From Pseudomonas sp. SID14000 (GTDB lineage: Bacteria; Pseudomonadota; Gammaproteobacteria; Pseudomonadales; Pseudomonadaceae), in contig NZ_NFZQ01000004.1 in the NCBI RefSeq assembly GCF_002165135.1, positions 310,001 to 374,000 of the forward strand: a stretch of 64,000 nt of DNA, given 5' to 3'. The position numbers and the translations under genes are program-made. Shown here piece by piece: positions 8,374 through 16,605 of this stretch. The notes under the pieces were generated by a model. That model saw nothing but the letters and a program-made list of their open reading frames with translations, ran no database searches and was not told the DNA's origin. Position 1 is the stretch's first letter, and each line of letters starts with the position of its first letter.

Positions 8374-8811
8374 TCACAAGACGAAAGCGTTCACCACCCT
8401 CGCTGTGATAATGACGCAAAGGCCCAACAGGCAAACGACCCCGATGCCATACAACACCGTACGCCACGGCTGCGCTCCTGCAAGATAGGCCCACGTGTGC
8501 AAGACCCTGGCAAGAGTGAACACGATGCTCAGCCAGGCGTTGGGCCCCACTGCTGTATCGAGGGCAATGGCCAGCCCGCAAAGGGCGAAGAATGCAGGGA
8601 TATTTTCCAGGTCGTTGGCCCACACCTTGGCAGCTCGAGCTACCTCCGGCCGCTCCGCTACCTGCGCGGTTCGCTTGAAAACGGCGGCATCCTCCGAGTT
8701 GGTGAAAACCACGAAGCGCAAGCGGTAATACCCCTGATAACAGGAAACCGCGAACATCTTGAAGAACAGCACGACCACACACAGCGCGTATACAGCCAAG
8801 GCGCTACTCAT
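8374..8811 (-). CDS. MAPEG family membrane protein
   Basis: The 145-residue protein has four predicted membrane helices, starting with LAVYALCVVVLFFKMFAVSCYQ and ending with VLYGIGVVCLLGLCVIITARVV. The loop RTAQVAERPEVARAAKVWANDLENIPAFFALC is the MAPEG signature (membrane-associated proteins in eicosanoid and glutathione metabolism). Bacterial members are often glutathione transferase or peroxidase-like; the substrate here is unknown. GGGGAG lies 8 nt before the ATG. It is divergent from an XRE regulator, and the palindrome 8914-8930 lies between them, suggesting joint control. Confidence 0.8.
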   Translation of the reverse strand: MSSALAVYALCVVVLFFKMFAVSCYQGYYRLRFVVFTNSEDAAVFKRTAQVAERPEVARAAKVWANDLENIPAFFALCGLAIALDTAVGPNAWLSIVFTLARVLHTWAYLAGAQPWRTVLYGIGVVCLLGLCVIITARVVNAFVL

Positions 8812-8913
8812 GGCTGGCGCTCCCCGGCAACGCCAGCGCGTAGATACGTAAGCCCATCGTCCTCTCCTGAGTAGGGTCTCCCGGCAGGGTAGTGATAGGG
8901 TTGTCTGCGCTCA

Positions 8914-8930
8914 ATGACCTGTGAGGTCAT
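8914..8930. promoter_or_regulatory. 17-bp palindrome between MAPEG and XRE genes, candidate operator
   Basis: ATGACCT-GTG-AGGTCAT is an exact inverted repeat with 7-bp arms and a 3-bp spacer, placed in the divergent intergenic region 34 bp before the preferred start of the XRE gene. Size and position fit an autoregulatory operator. Confidence 0.5.
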
Positions 8931-8964
8931 GGACGCTGTACTCAAGAACGGTCAGAGTCAACGC

Positions 8965-9795
8965 ATGAGTCATCATCCATTCCATCGCAAAAGTCCTGCG
9001 CCCAGCACATCGGCGGGCCAGCAACTGCGCTACCTGCGCCAGCAGGCCGGACTCAGCCAGCTTGAGCTTTCGCTGCTGGCTGGCCTATCGCAGCGTCATC
9101 TGAGCTGCGTGGAGACAGGGCGCGCCAAAGCCAGCCCCGGCACACTGCATGCGCTGCTTTCGGCCCTTGGCGCGCCACTGGAACACTGCAACGCGGTGTT
9201 CGTCGCGGCCGGGTACGCCCCCCGCTACGCCGCCTCGCCGCTCGATGCGCCTGAATTGGCCTTGGTGCATGCCGCCATCGAGCACATCCTGCAGGCAAAC
9301 AACCCGGCACCTGCGATCGTCATCGACAGCAACTGGAACGTCATCGCCGCGAATGCCAGCACCGGCGTGCTGATGGCGATGGCGGGCGTTACCGCACCGG
9401 CGGCGTCAGGCCTCAATCTGTTGGAAACACTGCTTCACCCCGGCGGCCTGGGTGACCATTTGGCCAATGCAGCCGAGATCCGCGCCGTTGCCTGGCAACG
9501 CGCGTCCAGGGAAGCCGCCGGTAACCCGGCACTGGCAAGGCGCTTGCGCGACCTGCCAGCCCCATGCAACCCCACGCAGGCGACGAGTGCCACGCCGGTG
9601 CTACTGACACGTGTGAACACCCCGGAAGGTGAGCTGAGGTTTATGTCCACCTTCACCACCTTCGGCATGCCGCTGGACATCACCGTGGAATCCCTGCGCA
9701 TCGAGCACCTGATTCCTGCCGACCCGCTGACGCGGCAAAGGATGCTGGCGGCGTTCGAGCAGGCCCATTCACCAAGTCGGCCTCTTCGCGGCTAA
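8965..9795 (+). CDS. XRE-family regulator with MmyB-like (MLTR) ligand-binding domain
   Basis: The 276-residue product has an N-terminal helix-turn-helix (LRYLRQQAGLSQLELSLLAGLSQRHLSCVETGRAKAS, about 20-75) and a C-terminal domain with the MmyB/MLTR pattern VIDSNWNVIAANAS ... FMSTFTTFGMPLDITVESLRIEHLIPAD. Regulators of this family bind fatty-acid-like ligands in the few studied cases and usually control an adjacent divergent gene, here the MAPEG protein. In-frame ATGs also occur at 8914 and 8929, but these overlap the palindrome 8914-8930, so 8965 is preferred; its ribosome site is weak. Confidence 0.8.
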   Translation: MSHHPFHRKSPAPSTSAGQQLRYLRQQAGLSQLELSLLAGLSQRHLSCVETGRAKASPGTLHALLSALGAPLEHCNAVFVAAGYAPRYAASPLDAPELALVHAAIEHILQANNPAPAIVIDSNWNVIAANASTGVLMAMAGVTAPAASGLNLLETLLHPGGLGDHLANAAEIRAVAWQRASREAAGNPALARRLRDLPAPCNPTQATSATPVLLTRVNTPEGELRFMSTFTTFGMPLDITVESLRIEHLIPADPLTRQRMLAAFEQAHSPSRPLRG

Positions 9796-9986
9796 ATCCA
9801 CTTCTGCAGACGAGTCAGATTGGCCAACTCAAGCTCGGCCCCTCACTCCATTGACGCACATCAAGCCGCCGGGCCGGGTTCGCGAGACCATGGCTGTCAG
9901 TAAGGAACGAATCGACAACCACCAGCCGCATTGTGCTCAAGGCATCGCCATCGACACCATGCGTGCCTTTGGATAAGGAACCCCAC

Positions 9987-10862
9987 ATGAGCCCGCTGAA
10001 CCATGTACTGGTAGCTACCGACCTGTCCACCTCTGCCCGCAACGCGGCGGAGCGCGCTGCGCACTTGAGCAAGGCGCAGCAGGCATCACTGGACCTGCTA
10101 TACGTTGCCAACCCGGCCCCCTTCGAGCGCCTGAAACAGCTGCTGGCTCCTGGTGACGATCTGTTGAAGGGCGTACTGGATACCGCTGGCGAAAAAATTC
10201 GCGCACTGGCTGCAATGCTGCTCCAGCGCTATGACATCGCCGCCGGCGTGCAAGTCGCGCACGGTTCGGTGGCCACCGAGATCACCCGCGTAGCGCAGGA
10301 CAAACGCAGCGACCTGCTGGTATGTGGGGCAAAGGGCCAGAGCGTGGCACGACGACTGCTGCTGGGCTCCACTGTGCAGAAAATGCTTAACCGCATGCCC
10401 TGCCCTTTGCTGGTGGTCAAGCAGGCCCCCCGTGATGCGTACCGCACCTTGCTGGTTGCGGTTGATTTTTCGTCTTCGTCACTGCGTGCCATCGAACTGG
10501 CAAAAGCCATTGCCCCACAGGCCGAGATCATTCTGCTGCATGTATACGAGGCGCCGTTCGAAGGCAGCATGCGCTTCACCCACCTCGACCACGATACCCT
10601 CACGCACTATCGCAATGTCATCCGCAAAGATGCGGTAAAGCAACTCGCGGCCTTGAGCGAAACCGCCGGAGTGGCCGCTGCCCGGCAAATCGTGGTGCAC
10701 GGTGATGCTGGCTGGCGGATTGTCGAGCAGGAACAAGAGCTGGAATGCGACCTGATCGTGGTCGGCAGGCAAGGGGAAAGCGCGCTTGAAGAGCTGCTGA
10801 TAGGCAGCGTCACCAAGCATGTGCTGAACGAGTCCCAGTGTGATGTGCTGGTATCGCCATAG
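9987..10862 (+). CDS. Universal stress protein, tandem UspA domains
   Basis: The 291-residue protein consists of two UspA domains: about 1-145 (MSPLNHVLVATDLSTSARNAAERAAHL ... ending with the nucleotide-binding GAKGQSVARRLLLGSTVQKML) and about 150-291 (YRTLLVAVDFSSSSLRAIELA ... GRQGESALEELLIGSVTKHVLNE). Both halves keep the G-x2-G-x9-G-S/T ATP-binding pattern, so nucleotide binding is likely. AAGGAA precedes the ATG by 7 nt. Single gene; the 190 bp upstream show nothing I can identify, including no clear ANR box. Confidence 0.85.
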   Translation: MSPLNHVLVATDLSTSARNAAERAAHLSKAQQASLDLLYVANPAPFERLKQLLAPGDDLLKGVLDTAGEKIRALAAMLLQRYDIAAGVQVAHGSVATEITRVAQDKRSDLLVCGAKGQSVARRLLLGSTVQKMLNRMPCPLLVVKQAPRDAYRTLLVAVDFSSSSLRAIELAKAIAPQAEIILLHVYEAPFEGSMRFTHLDHDTLTHYRNVIRKDAVKQLAALSETAGVAAARQIVVHGDAGWRIVEQEQELECDLIVVGRQGESALEELLIGSVTKHVLNESQCDVLVSP

Positions 10863-10875
10863 GGTGCATGCGATG

Positions 10876-10899
10876 TGGAGGACACTTGAGTGTCCTCCA
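10876..10899 (+). terminator. Stem-loop after the universal stress gene
   Basis: TGGAGGACAC-TTGA-GTGTCCTCCA forms a perfect 10-bp stem with a tetraloop 13 bp after the stop codon. No T-tract follows, but placement suits termination. Confidence 0.6.
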
Positions 10900-11173
10900 T
10901 CGAGGTCCGCGCCATCCATCGTCGCGCCTGCCTGGTGGGTCGGGCCGGACCAGACAACCCTACTGGGCCATGGCGTGATGATGGGGCTCATGAATAGGCG
11001 TTAGCCACGCCGGTGCCGATCTGCTGGCGCCTCAGGGGCTCGTTCGGTTCACGAGGCGGTCGCACGATTTTTTACGCTCTTTTTACGGCTGAACCGACAG
11101 CCAGAAGGAATACTGGGCGCGCGATGCCCATGGATGGCATGCATTTCTACCCGCCAGACCAGAGAAGCCCTTC
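10900..11173. other. Non-coding leader region upstream of kup
   Basis: About 270 bp without a credible gene between the stress-protein stem-loop and kup. It contains short GC-rich dyads and the T-rich direct repeat at 11069-11087. I considered a structured leader but recognise no known riboswitch class. Confidence 0.5.
11069..11087 (+). promoter_or_regulatory. 11-bp-period direct repeat upstream of kup
   Basis: TTTTTACG occurs at 11069-11076 and again at 11080-11087, an 11-bp period typical of OmpR/PhoB-family response-regulator sites; the T-rich form recalls KdpE sites. It lies 86 bp upstream of the kup start. Regulator identity is inference. Confidence 0.4.
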
Positions 11174-13075
11174 GTGAGTCAGTCCACCGTCATCGCAAAT
11201 CAATCCCTTCCCGGCAAGTCCAACCCCATCGGCATGCTTGTCGCCGCTGTCGGCGTAGTGTACGGCGACATCGGCACCAGCCCGCTATACACCCTCAAGG
11301 AGGTGTTCGCCGGGCACTACGGCGTGCAGGCCAACACGGCCGGTGTACTCGGTGTGCTGTCACTGGTGTTCTGGTCGTTGCTCTGGGTGGTGTCGCTCAA
11401 GTACGTACTGTTCATCCTGCGTGCCGACAACCAGGGCGAGGGTGGCATCATGGCCCTGACTGCCTTGGCGCATCGGGCGGCAGCGCCCTACCAACGGCTG
11501 GGCAAGATACTGGTGCTGCTCGGCCTGTTCGGCGCCGCGCTGTTCTACGGCGACAGCATGATCACGCCGGCGATTTCCGTGCTATCGGCCGTCGAGGGGC
11601 TGCAACTGGCCTTCGACGGTATAGAGCATTGGGTCGTACCGCTTTCGCTGGTAGTGCTGGTGGCACTGTTCCTGATCCAGAAGCACGGCACCGCGCGCAT
11701 CGGCATCCTCTTCGGGCCGATCATGGTGCTGTGGTTCATCGTGCTGGGTGCGCTGGGCGTGCATGGCATCGTCCAGCGCCCGGAAGTGCTACAGGCACTC
11801 AACCCGCTCTGGGCGGTGAAGTTCTTCCTGCTGCACCCGGGCATGGGGGTGGCGATTCTCGGCGCGGTGGTACTGGCGCTGACCGGTGCCGAAGCACTCT
11901 ACGCCGATATGGGGCACTTCGGCCGCAAACCCATTGCCCGGGCCTGGTTCCTGCTGGTGCTACCCGGCCTGGTGCTGAACTACTTCGGCCAGGGCGCCTT
12001 GATCCTCGGCGACCCACAGGCAGTGCGCAACCCGTTCTATCTGTTGGCGCCCGAATGGGCCCTGCTACCCATGGTGGGGCTGGCCACGCTGGCCACCATC
12101 ATCGCGTCCCAGGCCGTGATCTCCGGTGCGTTCTCGCTGACGCGCCAGGCCATCCAGCTGGGGTACGTACCACGCATGTTCATCCAGCACACCTCCAGCG
12201 AGGAACAGGGGCAGATCTACATTGGCATGGTGAACTGGGCGCTGATGGTTGGCGTGGTATTGCTGGTGGTCGGTTTCGAGTCGTCCGGGGCCCTTGCGGC
12301 AGCCTATGGCGTGGCTGTGACCGGGACCATGCTGATCACCACGCTACTGGCTTCGGCAGTGGTGCTGTTGCTGTGGAAGGCACCACGCTGGCTGGCGGTG
12401 CCGATGCTGCTGGCGTTCCTGCTGGTCGACAGCCTGTACTTTGCCGCCAATGCGCCGAAGATCTTCCAGGGCGGTGCATTTCCGGTGATTGCGGGCGTGG
12501 CGCTGTTCATCCTGATGACCACCTGGAAACGTGGACGAAAGATCATCGTCGAGCGGCTGGACGAGAGTTCACTGCCGCTGGACCTGTTCATTGGCAGCCT
12601 CAAGGCCCAGCCGCCTCACCGCGTGGGCGGTACTGCCGTGTTCCTGTCCGCCAGGCCCGAGGCGGTGCCTCACGCCTTGCTGCACAACCTGCTGCATAAC
12701 CAGGTACTGCATGAACAGGTGGTGCTGTTGACCGTGGTGTTCGAGGACGAGCCCCGAGTCAGCGCTGGCAAGCGCTGCGAGGTCGAGGCCTTTGGTGAAG
12801 GTTTCTTCCGCGTTAGCCTGCATTTCGGCTTCATGGAAGAGCCCGACGTGCCTTTGGCGTTAAGCCGCTGCCAGCGTGCTGACCTTGAATTCGGCCCCAT
12901 GCGCACTACCTATTTTCTCAGCCGGGAGACGGTCATTGCAGGTAAACAGATGGGCATGGCCCGCTGGCGGGAGCACCTGTTTGCCTTCCTGCTGAAGAAT
13001 GCCAACAGCAACCTGAAGTACTTCCAGCTGCCGCTGAACCGGGTCATCGAGCTTGGCACCCAGGTCGAGATCTGA
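11174..13075 (+). CDS. kup: Kup-family potassium uptake transporter
   Basis: A 633-residue inner-membrane protein with about twelve hydrophobic helices in the first 430 residues and a hydrophilic C-terminal domain. Kup signatures are [19 protein letters not shown] (about 27-45), [18 protein letters not shown] and [13 protein letters not shown]. Kup carriers import K+ with protons. The frame starts with GTG at 11174, giving the usual N-terminus a few residues before the first helix; the ribosome site (GAAG) is modest. The gene stands alone and the 3' neighbour is a Gly/His-rich exported protein 105 bp away. Confidence 0.93.
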   Translation: MSQSTVIANQSLPGKSNPIGMLVAAVGVVYGDIGTSPLYTLKEVFAGHYGVQANTAGVLGVLSLVFWSLLWVVSLKYVLFILRADNQGEGGIMALTALAHRAAAPYQRLGKILVLLGLFGAALFYGDSMITPAISVLSAVEGLQLAFDGIEHWVVPLSLVVLVALFLIQKHGTARIGILFGPIMVLWFIVLGALGVHGIVQRPEVLQALNPLWAVKFFLLHPGMGVAILGAVVLALTGAEALYADMGHFGRKPIARAWFLLVLPGLVLNYFGQGALILGDPQAVRNPFYLLAPEWALLPMVGLATLATIIASQAVISGAFSLTRQAIQLGYVPRMFIQHTSSEEQGQIYIGMVNWALMVGVVLLVVGFESSGALAAAYGVAVTGTMLITTLLASAVVLLLWKAPRWLAVPMLLAFLLVDSLYFAANAPKIFQGGAFPVIAGVALFILMTTWKRGRKIIVERLDESSLPLDLFIGSLKAQPPHRVGGTAVFLSARPEAVPHALLHNLLHNQVLHEQVVLLTVVFEDEPRVSAGKRCEVEAFGEGFFRVSLHFGFMEEPDVPLALSRCQRADLEFGPMRTTYFLSRETVIAGKQMGMARWREHLFAFLLKNANSNLKYFQLPLNRVIELGTQVEI

Positions 13076-13180
13076 GCTGTCATGGAGCATCATCCTTCCG
13101 TCAGGACGACAGAACTTGCAAAGCCGCCACATGTCTTACCAGCACCTGAGCTCTACCTGCGCCGTTGGAGGCGAAAAAAC

Positions 13181-13615
13181 ATGAGAAAAACCCTGGTGGC
13201 CGTCTTTGCTTGTGCCCTGGCATTGGGCACAACGGCACTGTTACCTGCCGATATCTCGCCTATGGGTTCCGCGTATGCCAAAGGCGGTGGCGGTGGCCAC
13301 GGTGGTGGTGGTGGCCACGGCGGCGGCAATGGCGGTGGACGTGGCGCCGGTATGGGTGGGCACAATGGACATGGCGCCGGTCTTGCGGGTGATCATGCCG
13401 GCAAGGCCACCCGTGATCATGGTGTGAGCGGCAATCATTATGGAAGCTCACGCAACCAGGACAACGGCCATGGCACCACCACCTCAGGCGTTGCCCAATC
13501 CAAGGATACTCGCGGCTTGACGAAATCTACCGCTATCTCGGGGACTACGCCCGGTGATCATAATGCCAAAGGGCTGAGCGGCGCGGTCCAAAACTCCTCG
13601 AAGAACGATCGATGA
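13181..13615 (+). CDS. Gly/His-rich exported protein, copy 1
   Basis: The 144-residue product starts with a signal peptide (MRKTLVAVFACALALGTTALLP ... SAYA) followed by a Gly/His-rich stretch of GGGGGHGG-type repeats (about 35-70) and a polar Asn/Ser/Gly tail. It is probably periplasmic or surface-exposed; the His clusters could bind metals. GGAGG lies 10 nt upstream of the ATG. A shorter paralogue (13751-14083) follows in tandem with the same signal peptide and a similar leader. I know no assigned function. Confidence 0.7.
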   Translation: MRKTLVAVFACALALGTTALLPADISPMGSAYAKGGGGGHGGGGGHGGGNGGGRGAGMGGHNGHGAGLAGDHAGKATRDHGVSGNHYGSSRNQDNGHGTTTSGVAQSKDTRGLTKSTAISGTTPGDHNAKGLSGAVQNSSKNDR

Positions 13616-13621
13616 GGTGAA

Positions 13622-13652
13622 GGCTGCCAGGTACTGAAGGAGCCTGGCAGCC
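13622..13652 (+). terminator. Stem-loop between the two Gly/His-rich genes
   Basis: GGCTGCCAGG (13622-13631) and CCTGGCAGCC (13643-13652) form a perfect 10-bp stem starting 6 bp after the stop of copy 1. There is no T-tract. It may end the first transcript. Confidence 0.55.
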
Positions 13653-13750
13653 GACTTCGTCGGACGGCTGCGCACTGTGGAACTTAAAAGACAACCTTAG
13701 GTCGTATCCGCACTTCAGCTCCCCCCTGCGCCTTCTGGAGGCGAACAAAC

Positions 13751-14083
13751 ATGAAAAAAACCCTGGTAGCCGTCTTTACTTGTGCCCTGGCGCTCGGCGC
13801 AACTGCATTGTTGCCTGCCGACGTCTCGCCGATCGGCTCCGCGTATGCCAAAGGTGGTGGCAATGGCGGTGGACATGGTGGCGGCAAGGGCGGCATCAAC
13901 GGCAATGGTGCCGGCTACGAGAGTGACCATGCCGGCAAGGCCACGCGCAACCATGGCGAGAGCGGTAACCACTATGGAAGCCTGCGCAACGATGACAACG
14001 GCCGTGGTACTACCCGGTCAGCCATTGCCAACTCCAAGGAGCACAACAAGCAAGGGCGATCCTCTTCGAAGCATGACCGATAA
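13751..14083 (+). CDS. Gly/His-rich exported protein, copy 2
   Basis: The 110-residue product shares with copy 1 the signal peptide (MKKTLVAVFTCALALGATALLP ... SAYAKGGG), the motif DHAGKATRxHGxSGNHYGS and the basic/polar tail, but has a shorter Gly-rich part and lacks the segment between the NHYGS motif and the C-terminus found in copy 1. The leader CTGCGCC...GGAGGCGAA is also shared, so the duplication includes the ribosome-binding region. Function unknown; exported. Confidence 0.7.
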   Translation: MKKTLVAVFTCALALGATALLPADVSPIGSAYAKGGGNGGGHGGGKGGINGNGAGYESDHAGKATRNHGESGNHYGSLRNDDNGRGTTRSAIANSKEHNKQGRSSSKHDR

Positions 14084-14142
14084 CTGAAGGCGCGCGCCGG
14101 CCACTCCTACAAATACTTCGCACGCCTCAAGGGCGGCGCCGT

Positions 14143-14216
14143 ACCTGTGGGAGCGGGCATGCCCGCGAAGCAGGCGACGCGGCGCCGGTGTTCGCGGGTG
14201 CGCCCGCTCCACAGGT
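14143..14216. repeat. REP pair (inverted, P. putida type)
   Basis: ACCTGTGGGAGCGGGCATGC ... GCGCCCGCTCCACAGGT: two head-to-head REP units, each with GGGAGCGGG and CCCGCGAA/TTCGCGGG cores, enclosing a short GC-rich spacer. This is the common extragenic palindrome of the P. putida group. Confidence 0.8.
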
Positions 14217-14278
14217 ATGGCGCATTCCTTTGGTAAGACAGTTGCTCCCCCGCCCAAGCTCTGCCGAGTCTCTCGTCG

Positions 14279-14677
14279 ATGCCCAGCACACCTTTTCTGT
14301 CAGCCTTGCTCCTGTTGTTCAGCGCAATCACGGCACCAGGCGCACTGGCCGGCGAGCGCTCCGCGCCCGCACGCAGCAACAATGCGTCGACCATGCTGAT
14401 CGAAACCGCCTCGCAACAGTATGCCGACGGCCAACTGGACCAGGCGGCGGCCACCCTGGAGCGGGCGCTGCACATTCAGCCGAACAACCCGGCAACGCTG
14501 CACTACCTTGGCGTCCTGCGCCTTCAGCAAGGGCAGTACGAACAGGCGCAAACCCTGGCGCTGCGCTCCAACCTGCGTGTTGGCAACAATCACGCACTAC
14601 GCAGCCGCAACCTGCAGCTGATAGAAGCCGCGCAGAACGCCCAGCGGTCCGGCATGCTCCCGACGACTGCGCACTGA
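14279..14677 (+). CDS. Exported TPR protein
   Basis: The 132-residue product has an N-terminal signal peptide (PFLSALLLLFSAITAPGALA) and two TPR-like helical pairs (TASQQYADGQLDQAAATLERALHIQPNNPATLHYLGVLRLQQGQYEQAQTLALRS). Periplasmic scaffold or adaptor role is likely but unassigned. The start is supported by the signal peptide; the ribosome site (CCGAG) is weak. It is convergent with the SDR gene, 6 bp apart. Confidence 0.65.
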   Translation: MPSTPFLSALLLLFSAITAPGALAGERSAPARSNNASTMLIETASQQYADGQLDQAAATLERALHIQPNNPATLHYLGVLRLQQGQYEQAQTLALRSNLRVGNNHALRSRNLQLIEAAQNAQRSGMLPTTAH

Positions 14678-14683
14678 CGACGG

Positions 14684-15388
14684 TCAGACACTGCGCGTCA
14701 GGCCACCATCGACCTTGATGTTCTGCCCGGTGATATAGGCAGCCCCTTCGCTGGCCAGGAACGCAATGGTGGCGGCGATTTCCTCGCTGGTGCCATAGCG
14801 TTTGAGCGGTACGCTGTCGCGACGCTGTTCAGTGGCCGGCAGGCTGTCGATCCAGCCAGGCAATACGTTGTTGATGCGCACGTTGTCCGCAGCATAGGTG
14901 TCGGCGAAGATCTTGCTGAACGCCGCCAGGCCCGAGCGGAACACCGCCGATGTGGGGAACATTTCGTTGGGTTCGAATGCCCAGGCGGTAGAGATGTTGA
15001 TAATCACCCCACCCTTCTGCCGTTGCATGATTGGCGTCACCAGGCGTGCCGGGCGGATGACATTGAGCAGGTAGGTGTCCATGCCCTTGTGCCAGTCTTC
15101 GTCACTGATCTCCAGGATCGGCGCGCGCGGGCCGTGGCCGGCGCTGTTGACCAGCACATCGACGCGCCCCCACTTCTCGACCACGGCATCCACCAGGCGC
15201 TGCAGGTCCTCGACCGACTGGTTGCTGCCGGTAACACCAATACCACCCAGCTCCTTGGCCAGCGCTTCGCCCTTGCCCGAGGACGAAAGAATGCCGACCT
15301 TGAAGCCATCGGCAGCCAGGCGACGTGCCGCTGCCGCGCCCATGCCGCTGCCACCGGCAGTGATGATGGCTACTTTTTCCACAGACAT
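14684..15388 (-). CDS. SDR-family protein with non-canonical active site
   Basis: The 234-residue protein has a Rossmann nucleotide-binding start (AIITAGGSGMGAAAARRLA), the NSAG structural motif (81-84) and the conserved Ser133 (NIS). However, the catalytic YxxxK is absent: by alignment around SAVFRSGLAAFSK the Tyr position is Ser147 and the Lys position is Arg151. It therefore belongs to the divergent SDRs with altered or lost oxidoreductase chemistry. GGAGG lies 5 nt before the ATG at 15388. The LysR gene 89 bp upstream on the same strand may control it. Confidence 0.75.
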   Translation of the reverse strand: MSVEKVAIITAGGSGMGAAAARRLAADGFKVGILSSSGKGEALAKELGGIGVTGSNQSVEDLQRLVDAVVEKWGRVDVLVNSAGHGPRAPILEISDEDWHKGMDTYLLNVIRPARLVTPIMQRQKGGVIINISTAWAFEPNEMFPTSAVFRSGLAAFSKIFADTYAADNVRINNVLPGWIDSLPATEQRRDSVPLKRYGTSEEIAATIAFLASEGAAYITGQNIKVDGGLTRSV

Positions 15389-15477
15389 ATTGCCTCCTTC
15401 GGCGATGGAACCACGTGTTTGCAAGTGCATTCACACTAGCAGCCACACAGGTGCGCAGGGAGGCAGCCGGGCTTCGT

Positions 15478-16383
15478 CTAGACAGTAGATTTTCTTTCGT
15501 CAGCCTGAGTCTTGAGCCACTCCCTGACGATTTGCAGGGCCGTTGGCGGCTGCCCCTTGCGCGGCCATACCAGGTAGAACGCCTTGTCCAGCCGCAGTTG
15601 CTGGGGGAACACCTGCATCAGCCGGCCGGCGGCGATGTCGTCACTGACGAAGGCATGGCTGGCCAATGTGATGCCCTGCCCGCCAATGGCGGCTTCGATG
15701 GCCAGCGAGGTCTGGTTGAAGCGCACCGTCTTCGCCGTAGGTGCCGGGTGGCCCGGGAACACCGCGGCGCAGAACTGCGGCCAGTAGTTGTGCGCATCGT
15801 GCAGCGCCACATAGCGCTGCAAGGCGGCAAAACCCTCTGGCCAGCCGACCTCCGCCAACAACGCCGGGCTTGCCACCGCGACCAGCGGCGGCTCCATCAG
15901 CAACTCGGCGTTCAGCCCGGCGCCGAACGGCGGCTGGCCATAACGCACGGCCAGGTCCACACCATCGGTATGAAAGTGAGAAAGCCGGTCGGTGGCCAGC
16001 ACCCGTAGGTCAATCTCGGGGTTGCGCTCGGCAAAGTGCCCCAACCTGGGGATCAGCCATTTCGAAGCAAAGGTTGGCGTGACGCTGACAGTGAGATGGG
16101 ATGGCGCCGGGCGCAGCAGCCGCGTGGCTTCGTCGATCATCGCCAAGGCGCTGCGCACGCTGGTGCTGTAGGCATGCCCGGCATCGGTCAGGCCAAGGCC
16201 GCGCGGCAAACGCTCGAACAGGCGAACCTCCAGGCCGGCCTCCAGCCCTCGAATCTGCTGGGCAACGGCCGCCTGGGTGACGCCGAGCTCCTCGGCGGCC
16301 AGGCGGAAGTTCAAGTGACGCGCCACCACTTCGAACACCCGTAGCGCATTGAGTGAGGGCAACCCGGGGAAACCTGCAGGCAT
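15478..16383 (-). CDS. LysR-family transcriptional regulator (GcvA-like)
   Basis: The 301-residue protein has the LysR winged helix-turn-helix (SLNALRVFEVVARHLNFRLAAEELGVTQAAVAQQIRGLEAGLEVRLFERLPRG, about 9-65 in the chain) and a PBP2-type effector domain (LTVSVTPTFASKWLIPRLGHFAERNPEIDLRVLATD). The N-terminal LPSLNALRVFE pattern is that of the GcvA/AmpR group. It precedes the SDR gene on the same strand and diverges from the DUF1835-like gene, so either could be its target. Confidence 0.85.
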   Translation of the reverse strand: MPAGFPGLPSLNALRVFEVVARHLNFRLAAEELGVTQAAVAQQIRGLEAGLEVRLFERLPRGLGLTDAGHAYSTSVRSALAMIDEATRLLRPAPSHLTVSVTPTFASKWLIPRLGHFAERNPEIDLRVLATDRLSHFHTDGVDLAVRYGQPPFGAGLNAELLMEPPLVAVASPALLAEVGWPEGFAALQRYVALHDAHNYWPQFCAAVFPGHPAPTAKTVRFNQTSLAIEAAIGGQGITLASHAFVSDDIAAGRLMQVFPQQLRLDKAFYLVWPRKGQPPTALQIVREWLKTQADERKSTV

Positions 16384-16605
16384 GGTGATGATTTTTCTAT
16401 TGGCTGTTCAGCAGCATTGCACCGAGGCTATCCTCATCGGCCGAGGAAGTCGATGCTTTGCACCCGCTCGCATTACCCGGTAAAGTCGGCGCCAGGGCGC
16501 TGGCTGCGCCTGCGGTCCGCGCCAAGGGGTTGCCCAAGCCATGCGTCATCACATTCCCATACCAGCTCCCGGCTTGTCGGCGGACCGAGCCCCAAAGGAG
16601 TTGGC

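Noticed and set aside
10900..11173. Riboswitch in the kup leader
   Set aside because: Stem-loops are short and no known class pattern is recognised; only the T-rich direct repeat is reported.
11134..12699. 521-codon frame overlapping kup in another frame
   Set aside because: Kup frame shows full family signatures; the other is compositional shadow.
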